Source: Tigriopus japonicus
Lineage: Eukaryota > Arthropoda > Copepoda > Harpacticoida > Harpacticidae
Direction: 5' to 3'
Length of the DNA: 64,000 nt
NCBI GenBank assembly: GCA_010645155.1
Contig: CM021316.1
Span: forward strand, 2,463,249-2,527,248
The notes under the pieces are model-generated. The model had not been told where the DNA came from. It ran no database searches and saw only the letters and a list, made by a program, of their open reading frames with translations. How positions within the stretch are numbered: position 1 is the stretch's first letter; each line of letters begins with the position of its first letter. A program made the translations under genes and the position numbers. Below, piece by piece: positions 1-13,484 of the stretch.

Positions 1-514
1 CCCCCTGCCAGAACAATCGGCCATTCGCTTCCCTTCGGACCATTTACACTCGCATCGAGGCGCACCTTCGCACCCTCCACCCGATTGGAATCCCGAGGCT
101 ACTGTTGCCGTCAAAATGAGGCAGGCGAGCCATAAAGTCATCATTTTGGAACAATTTTGAGACTGTGACATTGAGGATAAGGGGCCTCGGATTTGCATAT
201 CAAAGTGCTCCATCAACTGTACAAAGATATGCAATATGCTTGGAAGAGGACCAATAAATCTGTCCTTGACAACATTTTAGGGTTTATCTCCTGTCCCTCG
301 ATGTCTCCACCAAACCCAAATTCACACGCACACCGGCTGAAAGGAACACATCAGACGAAGGTGAAGAAGCAAAAATTTGCGCGTTTTTCCTTCTTCCACG
401 ATTTTCTTTGGCTCTCCGTCTTTTTTCTCGTTCCTGAATTCGTTTTTTTCCGCCCGATTGCCACTGGTCGTCGTCGTTGTCGGAATTTTCTCTCTCAAAA
501 TATACGAGGGCAAA
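1..514. other. Window start, no gene recognised
   Basis: GC-richer at 1-120, then pyrimidine-rich at 360-500. The overlapping short ORFs on both strands look like chance. It may be the promoter and 5' UTR of the candidate start at 515. Confidence 0.5.
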
Positions 515-531
515 GATGGCAGGAACCAAGA
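515..531 (+). CDS. Possible first coding exon MAGTK(K) of an unidentified gene
   Basis: The start AAAGATGGCAGG has an excellent Kozak context. It is followed after 17 nt by a strong donor (AAGAA|GTAAGTAG). The region upstream (about 380-510) is pyrimidine-rich, as in translationally regulated 5' UTRs. The next exon would have to begin with two bases carried over. The candidate at 13349 fits this phase, but so do many others. Too short to identify. Confidence 0.25.
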
Positions 532-3500
532 AGTAAGTAGAACTCACTCGCGTGGTCCCTTCTCCAACAAGCCGAGGTTAGGCAATAATCACTGAAGGAC
601 GACGAAATTTGGCCGGGCTGGATTGGGTAGTTTTGACAAAAACGTCCCCAGTGGCCTTTATTTAGCCTTCACTCACTGCCAATCTCAGCAAGGTTAACTG
701 AATTCTCAAACAACCTCGCGGTCCAGCTTCAAGCTTCTTCCACATCTATCAATGGGAGAAACACAGACTTCGTGAGTAAGCTCTGGTCTTGGAGGAAGAG
801 AAATAACACTGCATCAACCAGAAACACCGCACCAATCTTGGCTAGGAATTGATTCAACTCTTGGAACTGGGAGGGAAGGATTCCTCTTTTTCTTTCACAT
901 TCCGGTTTGTGTCGCAAAAACACTTTTACTTCTTCCACCTTCAGAATCCAGTTTTTTCCTCAACTCACTAAACTTCTTGATCCTTCACAATGTTATTTTT
1001 CAAGCACCTGGGATGTGTATAAATTGTTGCAACACTTCACAATCCAAGGATGAAGGTCCTCTGGATTATGCAAGTAAATGCTTCGGAGAACTCGGCAACT
1101 TCTTCTAATGATAGCAGCAATCACCCGCCGAGTTTTCGTCGAGCAAACCGACTGACTCTTCCCAGTTCACTCACTACTAACAAAACTCGTGGTGTTGTGG
1201 ATGTTGTTACTAGCCTCGTCCGTCGTTCTCCATGGACTAGTCGAACACCATCCGCTCGTTGGACGACTGCAACATGAGAACGATTTTAATGATGCATCTC
1301 CAAAACCAGCTCCGAGCCTCCGAGCGCTTGGCTCACAGGCTTGGCTCCTCTTGGCGCCAACGGAAGCGCGCACTCAACGGGGAAACAACGACTCGTGGCC
1401 GAACCTCATCCGCCCGACTCAGGTGAGTGAGTAGTCGGAGGCGTGCACTCTGGCAGCTCTGCTCGCCGATGTACTTCCAAAAACTGGATGGAAGCGCGGC
1501 AACGAGCGATAGCGGCTACCAGCTGGTCAACAACTGGAACAACAGCCCCCCAGTCAGCTGTGGAACTTATTATAGGTGAATGGATGAACTTGGGGCAGGA
1601 AGCTGGGTTCTCCTCGAGCCGGTTGGGTGAGTATCAACGCGGATGGATCGAGTAAGTCGTCGTTTTTTACATGTGGATGGAGGCAGATTTGTCGCGTTTT
1701 GGGAGAGTCTGGGTGAGTTATAGGCTGCTCCTGTGGTGATATCTTTCCCTACTGTGCCATGGTTGGCCGTGGTGGTTGGACGAGAATGAAGGAGTTATTA
1801 GCCGCAGGTGATGGCGCTTGATGCTCCAATTGGAAGACTTCTTGATGATTGTCCAAGTGTTCGTTTTTGTCGGATGGGATAATCTGCAAGACGAGAAAAA
1901 GATCATTAGTAACATGGCTCCGGGTATCATTAATATGGGGCCAGACCAAGGAGGAGGAAGACGAAAAAAACTGAATCTGATTGCGGCTTGGAACACAATG
2001 CTTTCGTAATCAAAGCATGAATGATCCCATTACAACCATTTTCAAAGCTATTAGGCCCATTTCAACGGAAATCAAGCCTGCTTCGAACTGGACCAATAGA
2101 GATCCTACAACAAACTTGGTCTGGCACTCAAGAGGTCTTTGTGTTCGAACGCATGTTGATATTTATTTGTTTTTGTGCCTTTCAGCAATTTCTGAAGAGT
2201 CTCGTTGAGTAAAAGGCGGACATAAAAAAGGCATCATCTTCAGAATTGTGTCCGCATCGTGAGTTGGAGACAACAACTGAATGACGGGGGAAAGGGGGAA
2301 ATAAAACCAGGATCCTTTCCTCAAAATGTCGACGAGAGAGCTCACAACATGATCCCGAGCTTCTTTTTTTTCACTTTCATAAAACCAACGTAGGGAACAA
2401 ACGCTAGCTCTGATTGCAGGGTCTCTCTTTTTTTGGCAAATATGACTCTTTGCTCTTTGTACAAGTCCTCTTTTTGACTCCTCGAGGATGACAAGATTGA
2501 ACTTGGCGGAGGAGAAAATTTGAACTGGATTAGTTCTGATGAGTTTGCTGGAGATTGACAGCTTCGACTTCATATCATTTCGGGATGTCCCGGATGACAA
2601 CATATGAATCAGAATTCAGAGATTGCAGCAACAAGTGTCCACACGACAGTTTAATGATCTCATCGTCATCATCGCCAACGCCATCATTGCTTTTGTTGTT
2701 GTCATCACTCACGGTTAACTAACTAGGTAGACACCTCGCCTACACCAAACACACCTGGATGGACTTATTTAAAAAAAGATCTCCCCAAAATAAAAGAGCA
2801 GCACGAGTGATCTCGCGTTGTGATAACTCCTTCAAATTAGCCATTTGAAAGTGTTTTCCTCCATAGACAACACAGACATGGACAGCTGCTAAAACATTTT
2901 AACGCGTCGCTTACTTTACGTACGTACGTTTCCATTAAAGCGCTTTTTATCATTCACTCGAGACTAATGGCACATGCCAAATTTTAGGAACGAGTCGGTA
3001 CATCCCTGTGATTTGGTGAGAAATGTTCATGTCTTTTTCAATGTCCGGGTCAAGAAAAAAAAGTTTCGGTCTGTGTCAATACTTTCAATAGAAGTTGGAG
3101 CTTCAGGCCTTTGTTGTAATAAAAGGATGAGACGGCTGAATTTCGTTTTTTAGCTTGTCCCCACTCGAATTTTCTTTGACGCAGGTAACTTGATCACAAT
3201 CGCAAAACAAACGTGCGAGTGTTTGGAACAAAGACGACTTGGATCTCATGTCCAAAATAAGAATTAAAGAGAGATACCCTTCGTTCATAACGGTGAATGG
3301 TAGAGAATTCGGCGAGGGGGTTCTTGTCATCATCCAGGCTAATTAATCCAAAGATGGAGGAGGAAATGAGAGGGGGGAAGGTTTTTCCCAAAGTCATGAA
3401 CAAGAATTCCGGACATGCCTGAATGAAGAAATATTATTTCACAAAACACCTTCCTCCTCTTGTTTAATTGAAGAGAATCTCGCTATTGGATCGAGATTCC

Positions 3501-4954
3501 TCAGTCAAATTCCAAGAGTTTCTCATTCTCTCCCTATTTCATCTGTATTAGACAGAAAGGGAGAGAAAACTGAATGAAGCAAAAATTGACCAAATTCTCA
3601 AACGGAACGCCCCTATGCCTGAAAATGGGAACAAACGAGGATTGCCAGGGAACCAAATCCTCAAGTTGGCGAATTAATCAAAGAAGCATCTTTGTCCTTC
3701 ACGGTGGATGTAATATTGGACGCGGAATTGGACACAGGGAGGAGGGATTCTAGGAGGGCGTTCAGGTTCATTGATAACTTGACCCCATTTCCGGAGATTA
3801 CAGCCAGGAGAGACCCTCATCTCTTGCAAAATGGAACCATAACAACAAATGATATCTACCAGAGAAAAGCAAAAAACCATCGAGTGGAAATGAAGCAAAT
3901 TCAAGTACCCTTTGGTAAAAAAATTGTTCCTAATCGTTTCAAAATTCAAATAATGAGGCTCTAGCACCAACTGAAGGCTTGCTAGAGCAGATCATTAGCA
4001 TGCACTTTGATGGGTCTCTTGGTCAGCGAGGCATAACTATTTCACTTACACACACTCATACACTTTGCTATGATTTGGCAGGTACCTAATGGCAGGCAGA
4101 TCGACGACCGAACTCGGCCATGAGATATGATCAGAGCACTCAAAAGTGAGAGACAAAAAAACTAGTATTTGAAAAATTCTGCCAAAACCTTCGAACATAA
4201 TTGAGCCCTGAGGAAGAGTTGTGTGTGCACTGAACCGAAATACTTTCCAATTTCTGTCTACTTGGAATCGATCAGACTGGGACATGAGAATTGAGAGAAC
4301 TAGAATCGCGCATGGATGTCCATTCCCGAGTCGACTACGATTAGAATGGGATATAAATGGTTTTGGCTCCGTCAATTGTTAAGCATTAAATCAAGCCATT
4401 AACTCTTGGGATAATATGTCACCATGGCTTTTTTGGTGTGGGATCGATGTCGTTTGGCGCTCTTGACGGGGATCAAATACCCGCATGAGGATGGAGGGGA
4501 GTGATTTTTTAGACGCCATGAAACTTTTTCCAGTATTGTGACGAAGAAGAGGGGGTCGCCATAAGGGAAAACGTAACAATCCCATAGGGGGTATGGGAAA
4601 AAACGAAGATTTTTTTCCAGTCGCCATAGTGACTCTAATTGATTGCCAAGCAACTGGACCTCTCTCCCTACGCTCTGAAGTCAGCACCATTGAGTTGAAT
4701 TGCAAAGTTATAAACTAGAATTCCTAAGTGATAGTAAAAACTCAAAACCACTCATACGCGAGGCTAACTAGTAACTAGCAATTGAGAATCTTCAATTACA
4801 AGCGGTTGGTTTTGAATGAGGCTTTATAAAACAGTGTTCTGGTCTAGATATTTTTAGTTCATTTTCTGGTCCAGTTCTCCGAAAAAACGACAATTTCAAC
4901 ATTCGGGGGTCTCTGAACGGATTGGAGCGGGGGCCTCGCCAATATACATAAATC
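532..4954. other. Non-coding, no supported gene
   Basis: Several GTGAGTGAG microsatellite-like runs (near 1423, 1627 and 1711) mimic donors. An ATG at 1201 opens a leader-like peptide to 1422, but its only in-phase continuation needs a 34-bp intron. TACGTACGTACGT at about 2916. No recognised protein. Confidence 0.5.
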
Positions 4955-5200
4955 ATGACTTTTCTAAAAGATGAGATCTCTAGCCAACCTTCTAGAAAAA
5001 AAGGGAAATGGGACAAACCTCGTTTCATCCGCTTGTATTTCCTGAATATTCATTTTCCTCGACCAGGTAAGCCGAATTTTTTTACTCACTCTCTCTGTCT
5101 CTCTCTTTCAGCTACATCAAACATAGCAGACTGGTCTCACATTCATTGCAACTACTGTAATGCAATGAAGCGACTACGTGCCTACTTTACGATTAAATAG
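4955..5200 (+). CDS. Hypothetical small ORF (81 codons, possibly with a 45-bp intron)
   Basis: The ATG has A at -3 and opens 81 codons. Inside lies GACCAG|GTAAGC...CTCTCTTTCAG|CTACATC, a textbook-looking 45-bp intron (5067-5111) whose removal keeps the frame. The product would be a basic peptide (SRKKGKWDKPRFIR) ending in a segment with two cysteines (CNYCNAMKR). The shortest certain introns in this window are about 65 bp, so 45 bp may be too short. No homologue recognised. Confidence 0.2.
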   Translation: MTFLKDEISSQPSRKKGKWDKPRFIRLYFLNIHFPRPGKPNFFTHSLCLSLSATSNIADWSHIHCNYCNAMKRLRAYFTIK

Positions 5201-8200
5201 GAAATGGCTTTCATTCAGTCGTCATCTCCCGTTTGAGTGAGTGAGCGAGGAAGTGAGACTGAATTGTGGTACAATTGTTCCGGAGATGAGATTCATCCGG
5301 GTGAAATGAAAACCAGTGGAACGTGCTCTCAGACCCGCTACTATTGATGAAACTTGGCAAATATTGGACTTGTCTAGCACGTGGGCCTTTCCATATGGTT
5401 TTAGTACGTTCTGAATGGTGCTCCCTGGAGCAAGATAGAATTAATTACTCAAGGTCAGCCAATACTCATTCCCCCGACATTTCATATCACTTTCCAATAG
5501 AGAAAGAGAGATATGTAACCTTCCCGCTGGGCCGTCTAAAGGTTTCTCGTGCCTTCCATATTCCACTTCATCCCGACGGTGACCTCCAGCTGGATCCAAA
5601 GTATTAGTAATGCCCCATCTTGTCGAACATCGACTTGCTCAATCGAGGCCAAGTATGGGATGAGATGGAGAGAGAAAGAGAGTCCCGGGTCCAATTTTCG
5701 TAAGGTATCTCCCGACAGCTCCTTTTCCTTCCCTTTCTCTCGAGGTCCTTCACAAATGACAAATGAATGGCCTTTTTCCTCGCGTCCAACAACTGGATGG
5801 GTGCGGGTGTTCCCTGGACCACGGTGAAAAATGGGGGAAAATAACGCGATAGAATAAAATTTCTCATCTCGTTGGCTGAGAATGGGACGCCGGGTTCACT
5901 ATTCCGCTCGGTTCGAAGGGACTTACGGGCCTGACATTAGACATGGAACGTATTTCTCATGGGTATTAAGAAGATTGAAATGCCTCGACCCCGGAACAAA
6001 AGGTCCGCCACAACCACCACCACTACTACTTCTTCTTCTTTCTAACAGTTCAGATGAAAAGGCAAAAAGTAGAGTCCCAAAGCGTCGTCCTCGGGTTTTT
6101 GTTCTTTTAATCGGCATAACTGAAACTATTCCAGTGCCCTAAAATAATTGATGCGATCTTTGCTACGCTTATCTATTGGGATGCCGATAATTAGAGCTCG
6201 TGAAGTTTACAGATTCTCAATTGGTAAAACATAGATGCAACTGCATTCATAATGGCCATGAAGAAAACCCACAGGACATAAAAGCCAACCAACAATGAAT
6301 GCTTGGGTAGAGTGAATAACCATAATCGAAATATAGGACTTCCCCCCCCCACCGTCTTTTGTTAGAGCTCCCTGGGAAAACACTTGGCAATTCGGAGGCC
6401 TTGTTTGCTCGCCTCTCTTATGTACCAGCTACTAGTAGTAGTTTTGCCGCTCACAAGGGACCATGATGTCCCAATGAGGAGGGCGTAAAATGGCGGAACA
6501 CAAGGGAACAACACAACCAGGCTGACTGGCACAAGTACGCTAGTAAAAAAGTGTGTAATGGCATCGTCCTTCTCCTTCTTCTTCTTCGTCCTTCCTTGCC
6601 TCCTCCTTGTCTTGTTTTGGAGCATAAACTGAACTCCACAAAATGGGATGGCACATCCACGAGTGAGACAGAAGAACTTGATCATTTTACTGCATGATAA
6701 AAACTTTAACTCTCCTTGAGCAAACAAAAACTTGAACGAACAGATTTCTCTTGAAGTCGTCCCTCATTTGCTGACGTGTTTCTAAAACTAGAACATGGTG
6801 GGACTTTTTGTCTTTGCCCATCTCATTCAGAAATTTCCCGCAGGCGATTTAGGCCTCAGCGGACTTCAAGACACCTTTTCTCCAACAACCAACTAAAACC
6901 AATACAGCCGGAGGAGGATGAGAAAAAGTTTGAACTAAAACATTTTTTAATGAATTCCTTTGCTTCCCTCGCATTATGCCACACGCTTCCCGTCAGATTT
7001 AATCTTATAAAACACTTTTTCTCCCTTTGGTGCGCCACTCATGAGCTCTTCAATTGCCTCTTCGTAGCAACAACTGTTGAGCATGTTTGGCAAAATGACA
7101 AGGCCCAAAAACTGTTTTCCAACATGACATTTCACCCACTTGGCTTGGAAGAGCATACATAACAAAGCCTGACATCAAATAGGCCTGATCACCATGTTTT
7201 TCTCCCATTCTTTACCAACAGCTTGTATTAGAATGTGTGTGCTGAGTGAATACACACAATGTTCTTCATACCACATAGCCGTTCAAGTGATGTTGAACGC
7301 TCGCAGCACGCATTTCATAACAAGGAACGGAGGGTTCTCCTTTGTCCGCGAGAGATCCGAGATTTCGACGACGTCGATGACGTAATCCTCGTCTGATTAT
7401 TATGTGCTATGAGATGCTTAGTGAGTGAGAGTGATGCACTCATTGTTGTTAGCGTTGAAACTCTTGGTTTCCAAGGTCCAGTTTTCGAACAAAGCAATGC
7501 AATCTGTGGCATGGAGGACAAAGACATTCTATCCCTCTCGTTATGCTGACCAGTTTGGTTGGTTATGTGGAGAAAAGTGCAAGCTTTAAAGACCCAGGGC
7601 GAGGGAGTCGGTGTGGTCGTTTAAAGGCATTTCTAATCCAATGGTCTTTCTCACAGACCAACTTGAATGACTGGGGCGAGACGACCAAAAATGTATATAT
7701 ACTGGTGTGAAGAAAAACCGCCACCAGAACCAATTACAGACTTGATATCCCCCTTTGAATGGCTGTACATATCCATTTGACATGGTCGATTGTCTTTCAA
7801 AGAGATGACCAGGGCCTCTAAGTTGAACACTGACAAGCGAACAACGCCCCACTCAAATCTAGAATCATTCCTCGAAGTGAAAGAGAAAAATCATTCCCAG
7901 CTTTCGGTGACTTTCAAGACCACGATGTGCACACCAAGATCATTAGATATCGGGAACCAGTCAGTCAGTCATTCGTCGTTATCATCCCGGAACTGATTCA
8001 ATCATGGATTGATTCTTCACGGACTCGACGAGCAGCTGGAAGCGGATGATTCTTTTTTCTTTCTTTTTGTAGTAAGTAGTTTCAGTTCAGGATGAACATA
8101 ACCACCTTCTCTCCTGGATTCCTTTGAACCCTTGAGTTTAGCATTCACACAAACAGTTGGAATTTATGTCAACGAGGCTGTCTGCCTGCCCTTAGCAATT

Positions 8201-9646
8201 AAGCTCATTCTCGGAAGTTTTCTTCTGAATAAAAGAGAGCCTTTTGGAATCGCTATAATTACGTTGTAAGCACTTCTAGCAACACGAAAGCAATTACTCG
8301 CCTGCCTAGCTTACTGCCATAGATGGTAACTAGCTTGCTTCCGTCGTTGAAGGTTCTTTCTTCGAGTAGGCTTTCACTCCCACTTCGAGAGAACAGCAGC
8401 CTTATTTTTCCCCCAAGCCCTTACTTGAACTGACATTCCCCCGTGAAACGAGACGAAACCCAGATGCAGACCCTGAGTACGGTACATATAATGGATTATG
8501 TAAATTCTAGCTCGTTACAATACCAACACCGCGCATTTACGCATCAAATAGAGTCCTTCCCAAGATTGCACTAGATTGCAACAGACAGTCTTGGTTAAAT
8601 TGTCAATCCGCTTACTCGTTTTCCTGAACATGTCACGGTTATTACCAAGGTCTGATTTATTCTCCGTTTGCAAGATAACGAGTTTGGGGAAGTTCGACTA
8701 AAAGACAGGTTAAATCAGAATAAACTGAATTTAAGGTGGCTAGACTGTTCCTCAAGACCAAATGTAGCCTTCCCGCATGTGAAAATACGTATTCCTACTC
8801 AAATCGGATTATGTATCAACGCAAAAAATCTCTCAAATCCTTTTCCATGAAAGGCATAAGACTTACTATTTTGAGGCGACCGTATTCTAATATTCGTCGC
8901 AAGCATGGATTTGGTATGCCAAGTTCAATCAATTTCCAATAAACTTAATATTGAGCAATTTCAAAATCATGACCAACGGAATACCACATCACGTCGGTGG
9001 TTTTCATTGGAACTTCTCATCAGATTGGGAACTCTAAAGAGTCATGAATGCAGTATCTCGGATCGTGAGGAGAAAAAACTGCAGAGAGCCGGTATGCAAA
9101 GTGGGCTTGTCGCATAAAAAGCAATCACGATGGAGTTTAGAATGTACTACAAAGATCTGATCGTAACAAATTTCAGCCTACCCTTTCCTGCCATAGAGAG
9201 GAGGTTGGATAGCGCTTGTATGTCCGTACTACATATTCGAGAGTAGTGGTACTCTCAGTATTAGTGAGGGATGAAATAAGTTTTCCTGCACATGACGGAC
9301 TTCCATTTGTTCAAGGTCCAAAACGGGCATAGAGGAATCGAGCTACCGGTAGATGAGATGAAGAATTCGGGAGAATCTGAATGAAATATCTTCATGAATG
9401 AATGCATACACGAGAAGTACCTCTCACTCAAAAGCATGGGAGTGGCCAAGTGTCTGTATAAGCACCAAATTGACAACATGCCATCGCTTGACGGTCAACA
9501 AATCAATCAAATCAAAACACTCTCCATGGAAGGTATCCAAGGGGTGGTCGGTCGTTCTTCAGGTTTGTTTGCCACCCGGACTCATGCTTTCTACTACATC
9601 TATGACGTCCTTGAAGCACGTCTCAATCAGAACGGGCTTATCAGGA
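5201..9646. other. Non-coding, no supported gene
   Basis: Short ORFs only (up to 128 codons), none recognisable. C9 run at 6342. Cys-poor, Ser-rich chance frames. Confidence 0.5.
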
Positions 9647-10009
9647 TTAATGACTAAGGAAAGATGTATTAATCACGTGGAAATCTGCCCAAACTTTCGC
9701 AAAGAGCCCCTCCTCGATAACGACGACGTAAAGGACAGAAGCTGGTCCGAAAGTGAACTTGGTCCAAACTGGGCTGTAAACAACTTGATGGATAGCTACC
9801 CAAAGATTCGAGAGGAAGATAATAATATGCCTTAAGAGCCTCCAGTAAGCCTTATTGAGCACATGCCTTGTCCAAATTAGGCTTTCGGGGATTCTGACTG
9901 AAAAGTGAAAACAACATGTCAGTCCAATCGACAAAAAGATCGACAGAGCTCTTGTAGTAGACATAAGAATATTTCTTTCCCAATCCCAAGAGCCATTTTG
10001 TCGTCTCAC

Positions 10010-10102
10010 TGGCTTAGTCGATCTCGTTCTGCCATAAAACAGCAGAAGCAAAAAACCGACTACCAAAAAAGCTGAAGTAGACCTTCTTGGGAGTGCCAAC
10101 AT
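10010..10102 (-). CDS. Possible first exon with N-terminal signal anchor
   Basis: A minus-strand ORF starts at 10102 and stays open to 9647. It begins MLALPRRSTSAFLVVGFLLL, a short positive segment followed by about 14 hydrophobic residues, then basic residues. This is typical of a type II membrane (Golgi-type) anchor. A donor-like AAGCCA|GTGAGA about 93 nt after the ATG would end it. The start context is weak (C at -3). Function unknown. Confidence 0.22.
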
Positions 10103-13100
10103 GAGACGTGAGAGTCGTTTGCCTCGGCTTGGTCTCTATCAAGCCCTCACTTTATCCTCTTGCTTTGCACCTCACGAAATCCAACTTTGACTTTGGAAGT
10201 GTCGAAACCTATCAATGTAATAGAACCATAGACGACGCTCCGTGGCAATCAATTTGATGGCCTATTTCGAAAACATATTCATGCATCCGCAATGAAGACC
10301 CGTGCATCTCCGGTAGTCACCTAATCGAGAGTACTGTCTGTCTACTTCATTTCTTCTCTGAAATTTGGCCACCGAAGAAGACTTATTCACATCGATTTAT
10401 GATCTTACTTTGCCTAGAGACATTGTCACCAACGAGACATTCTCATGCTACTCTTCCGCAGACAAAGGGATAATCATAACACTATGATTTAAGACGGTAC
10501 AAAAGCTGGATTGGAATTTGGAGTGCACAGTGTATATATGTATATGTATAGCAGCACTCTCCATATCAATTCAGGTCTGGGCGTCGAACTGAATCTCTGC
10601 CGACCAAAGAAATGGCAACATCAATTTATGACACCGTTTCGTTTGGCAGAGGGGTAGTAGGATTGCTTTGACATGAATAGAGCTCCCTCAATCGTAAGTA
10701 GTCATTGTCGAAATTCGCGTCATGCTTTGAAAGCTCCATGCATGCAGTTTTGTTGAAATCCATGGCAATGGAGGAAACCGAGGGCAATGTGTTCAATTTA
10801 CGCATTAATTGAACCCGGACTTCCAATGTGTGTAGCAGATGTCCTTGGCAAATTGTTTGAAACTTGACCAACATTTCGACGCCAAGACAGATCATTGTTG
10901 AGCTTCGACTTCTTTGAAACTGAAACCTTGAGATGGATGGGGGAGTGAAGTTAATCCCGAGTTATGCACAGCTCTAATTAGGGTGTAAATTTTGGCTTGA
11001 AAGCCAAAGAATAGCGCGAAAACGTGCAAATTTATCCATGGCCTAGATTGGGTTCAAAAAATTCAGGTCCAAGGAGTCTCAGTTCCCATTCAATCCGAAT
11101 GGTTCAACTCTAGCCCCAAAAATATCCCTGACGAGGCTTTTCATGTCCACATCTTCGACTCGTTCAGTCTGAAGGGAACAATAAACAATTTTCTGCCATT
11201 TTTCATGCTGATACAGCCCTGAAGGCTTACTCAACCGCACGATACGGTGGGGATAGGGGTCAATTTCTTGAACTCTCGAGGACGATCGTCGAGAGAGCCA
11301 TCATTTGTTTCTCTTGGCCTTCAAAACGAGGAGTCGAGAGATCTCTGACAGGCTATTTAATGGGTTCTCCACAAATAGGAGCATTTCCAGTTTGATAGCT
11401 GCGAGAAAGAGGACGAACACACTCAAAGGGAAGGACTCTTTGACATCTCTTTAGTCCCTCACCTTAAAAACCTTTTGACAAGGTTTTTGTGGAGGGAAAA
11501 AGCTCATCTCAAAATACCACCCTAATTGTCCGAATGCTTCCTTTCAAGAGAGAGAGAGAGGCAAAGAAGTAGAGAAAGATGGGAATGGGTTTGAATAATG
11601 ACTCTATCCATCCAAAGGGAGCTTGAGCAGACTTCAGTAGAGCCAAACCAATGACTAATGAGGAAACTTGATTCACCTCTAGACACTATCATAACTCAAT
11701 CTATTTATGATTTAATACCCTATTGTGTCCAGGCTCGCCCCTTGTCGTCTCAGTCCCTGAATTGAACGGATCAAGGCCAGTTGGAACTTCGATCGTCCAG
11801 ACAATTTCTACTTCTCAGACAGTCAGACATGAAAAAAACTTGCCTTAAAGCTCCAAGGAAAACATGGTGCCATTTGTACTCAAAAGGTCAAAAGAGCTTA
11901 TTTTTTCTGATGTTGGTAGTGAGTTTGTTTGAGCAAGGAAAGCGAGAATCGATCAAATTGGAAGTCTGTGGATGATTGAATTAAGGTTGGATTGAGTCCA
12001 GATCGACGATGTGAGAGAATTTCGAATCCTCCATCTTTCAAACCTTCTCAGCATGGGCTTTGACATGCGTTCATCTACCCATTCACGACCATCAATTCGA
12101 GACAAAAACCCTAAAGTAATGTTATGGGTTAATGCATCAAAGGTGACTCCAAGACCTTGAGAGCTGGTTCGTATTTAACGCCCAAATGGGTGGTGATTGC
12201 ACTTTCCAGTCAAGGAGACTCAACTTGACACCCTCCCCTATCAGTTTAAGCATCCTGTACACCAAGTGCTACACATACCACACACTTACGTCCGCCATAC
12301 ATTCAGGTTTGGACCTACCAAATGCGTAAAGAAAGATCAGGCGTTCACACTTCACAATCGCATCTAAGAACATGAGTCCGCAATGACAAGCATCCCCAAA
12401 ATTGGAAGGTGAACATTTAGAGGTCCCACCAACTTTAACTTTAAAAGGAAGGCCCTAAACTTCGTTTCGCCTTTCCTCTTTTGTTTCCCTAACATCATCC
12501 TCCGTAATGAAACTCTGCATATGTACGTAGACATGGGACCTACAACACTAAACATTCGTCCAACGAATGACGTGAGGTGTCCGTCTCACTCAGTCACTCG
12601 GTAATGGAAGCTCAGATAGGAATGGAGATGGAGGACACTGATATTTTGGAAATGAATAGCTGCACTGCATCCTTTCGTTCTTTTCGGATGGAGAGGATAA
12701 AAGAAAACACATGGGGTCAGAAATGCCACTTATCGCCACCAATCTCTATTCAGCACGTTCGTTTGCAATCTATTGTTCACGCCCCGACAATGACCAGTTA
12801 CCTTTTCCGCTAACCAAGAACTCCTCGAACGATGGACTGGTAAAGGATTGTCAGGATCAGTTTGTTTTTAGGAATGTGTCATTTCCCCCACCCCATCTGG
12901 TTTCTTTCGTCGTTTTGTAGAGAACACTCCGATCCAAGGTTAAAAGCCTTGGTAATTTACTCGTGCTTAAGTAATTCTGGGAGAAATTTGTTGAAATTAA
13001 TCTGGCGTAAGAAAGCAGTAAACCTCCATGTAAGAACTGCTTTTTGTTCATTCCTGGTTGAAGTCCTATTTCGTGCGGTTATTTATGTTGCACAGAAGGA

Positions 13101-13348
13101 TTAGACGGATAGCTACGACAGACAGCACTATAACCGACAACAATAACTATCCGCTCCATTTGGATTTGGTTCAAGGCTGCTGCATAAAATGAAGGTAATG
13201 GTTTGGGTGGATGCAGTTTTCCCCAGATTTCGAGTTGCCTCCAATTTTGACGAAGGCTTCCAAAGCAGCGAGCCGAGAACTGGATTTTCTAGTCCAAGCA
13301 AGGAATTGATATATGAGGGATAGGCTGGTGGGACTGGGTGCTTTTCAG
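10103..13348. other. Non-coding, no supported gene
   Basis: Few open frames. TATATGTATATG run near 10533. AG-rich run at about 11549-11570. Nothing recognised. Confidence 0.55.
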
Positions 13349-13484
13349 TCTAACGGGTGTCAGCTTTGTTGGAAGGCTCGGTCCATTCAATAAACAACCG
13401 CCGCTTCCATCTGGACTCGACAAAACACCCAACATTGAGGTCATTCTGCAAACTGGACTCCTAGTGGACGACGATAAAGAAGAT
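13349..13484 (+). CDS. Possible internal exon of unknown gene
   Basis: The acceptor GTGCTTTTCAG opens 45 codons reading LTGVSFVGRLGPFNKQ, PLPSGLDKTPNIEV and LLVDDDKED up to the donor GAAGAT|GTAAGG. Composition and codon use look coding. Its entry phase is compatible with the exon at 515, 13 kb upstream. The opposite strand is also open here, so the strand is not certain. I recognise no family. Confidence 0.25.

Noticed and set aside
1201..1574. Leader-like peptide (MLLLASSVVLHGLV) plus a following frame (SPMYFQKLDGSAATSDSGYQ) as a two-exon secreted-peptide gene
   Set aside because: The only in-phase junction needs a 34-bp intron, well below the shortest certain intron here (about 65 bp). The donor lies in a GTGAGTGAG simple repeat that recurs across intergenic DNA.
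5067..5111. 45-bp intron with textbook splice sites
   Set aside because: The flanking ORF is unrecognised and 45 bp is shorter than any verified intron in the window. Kept only as a low-confidence feature.
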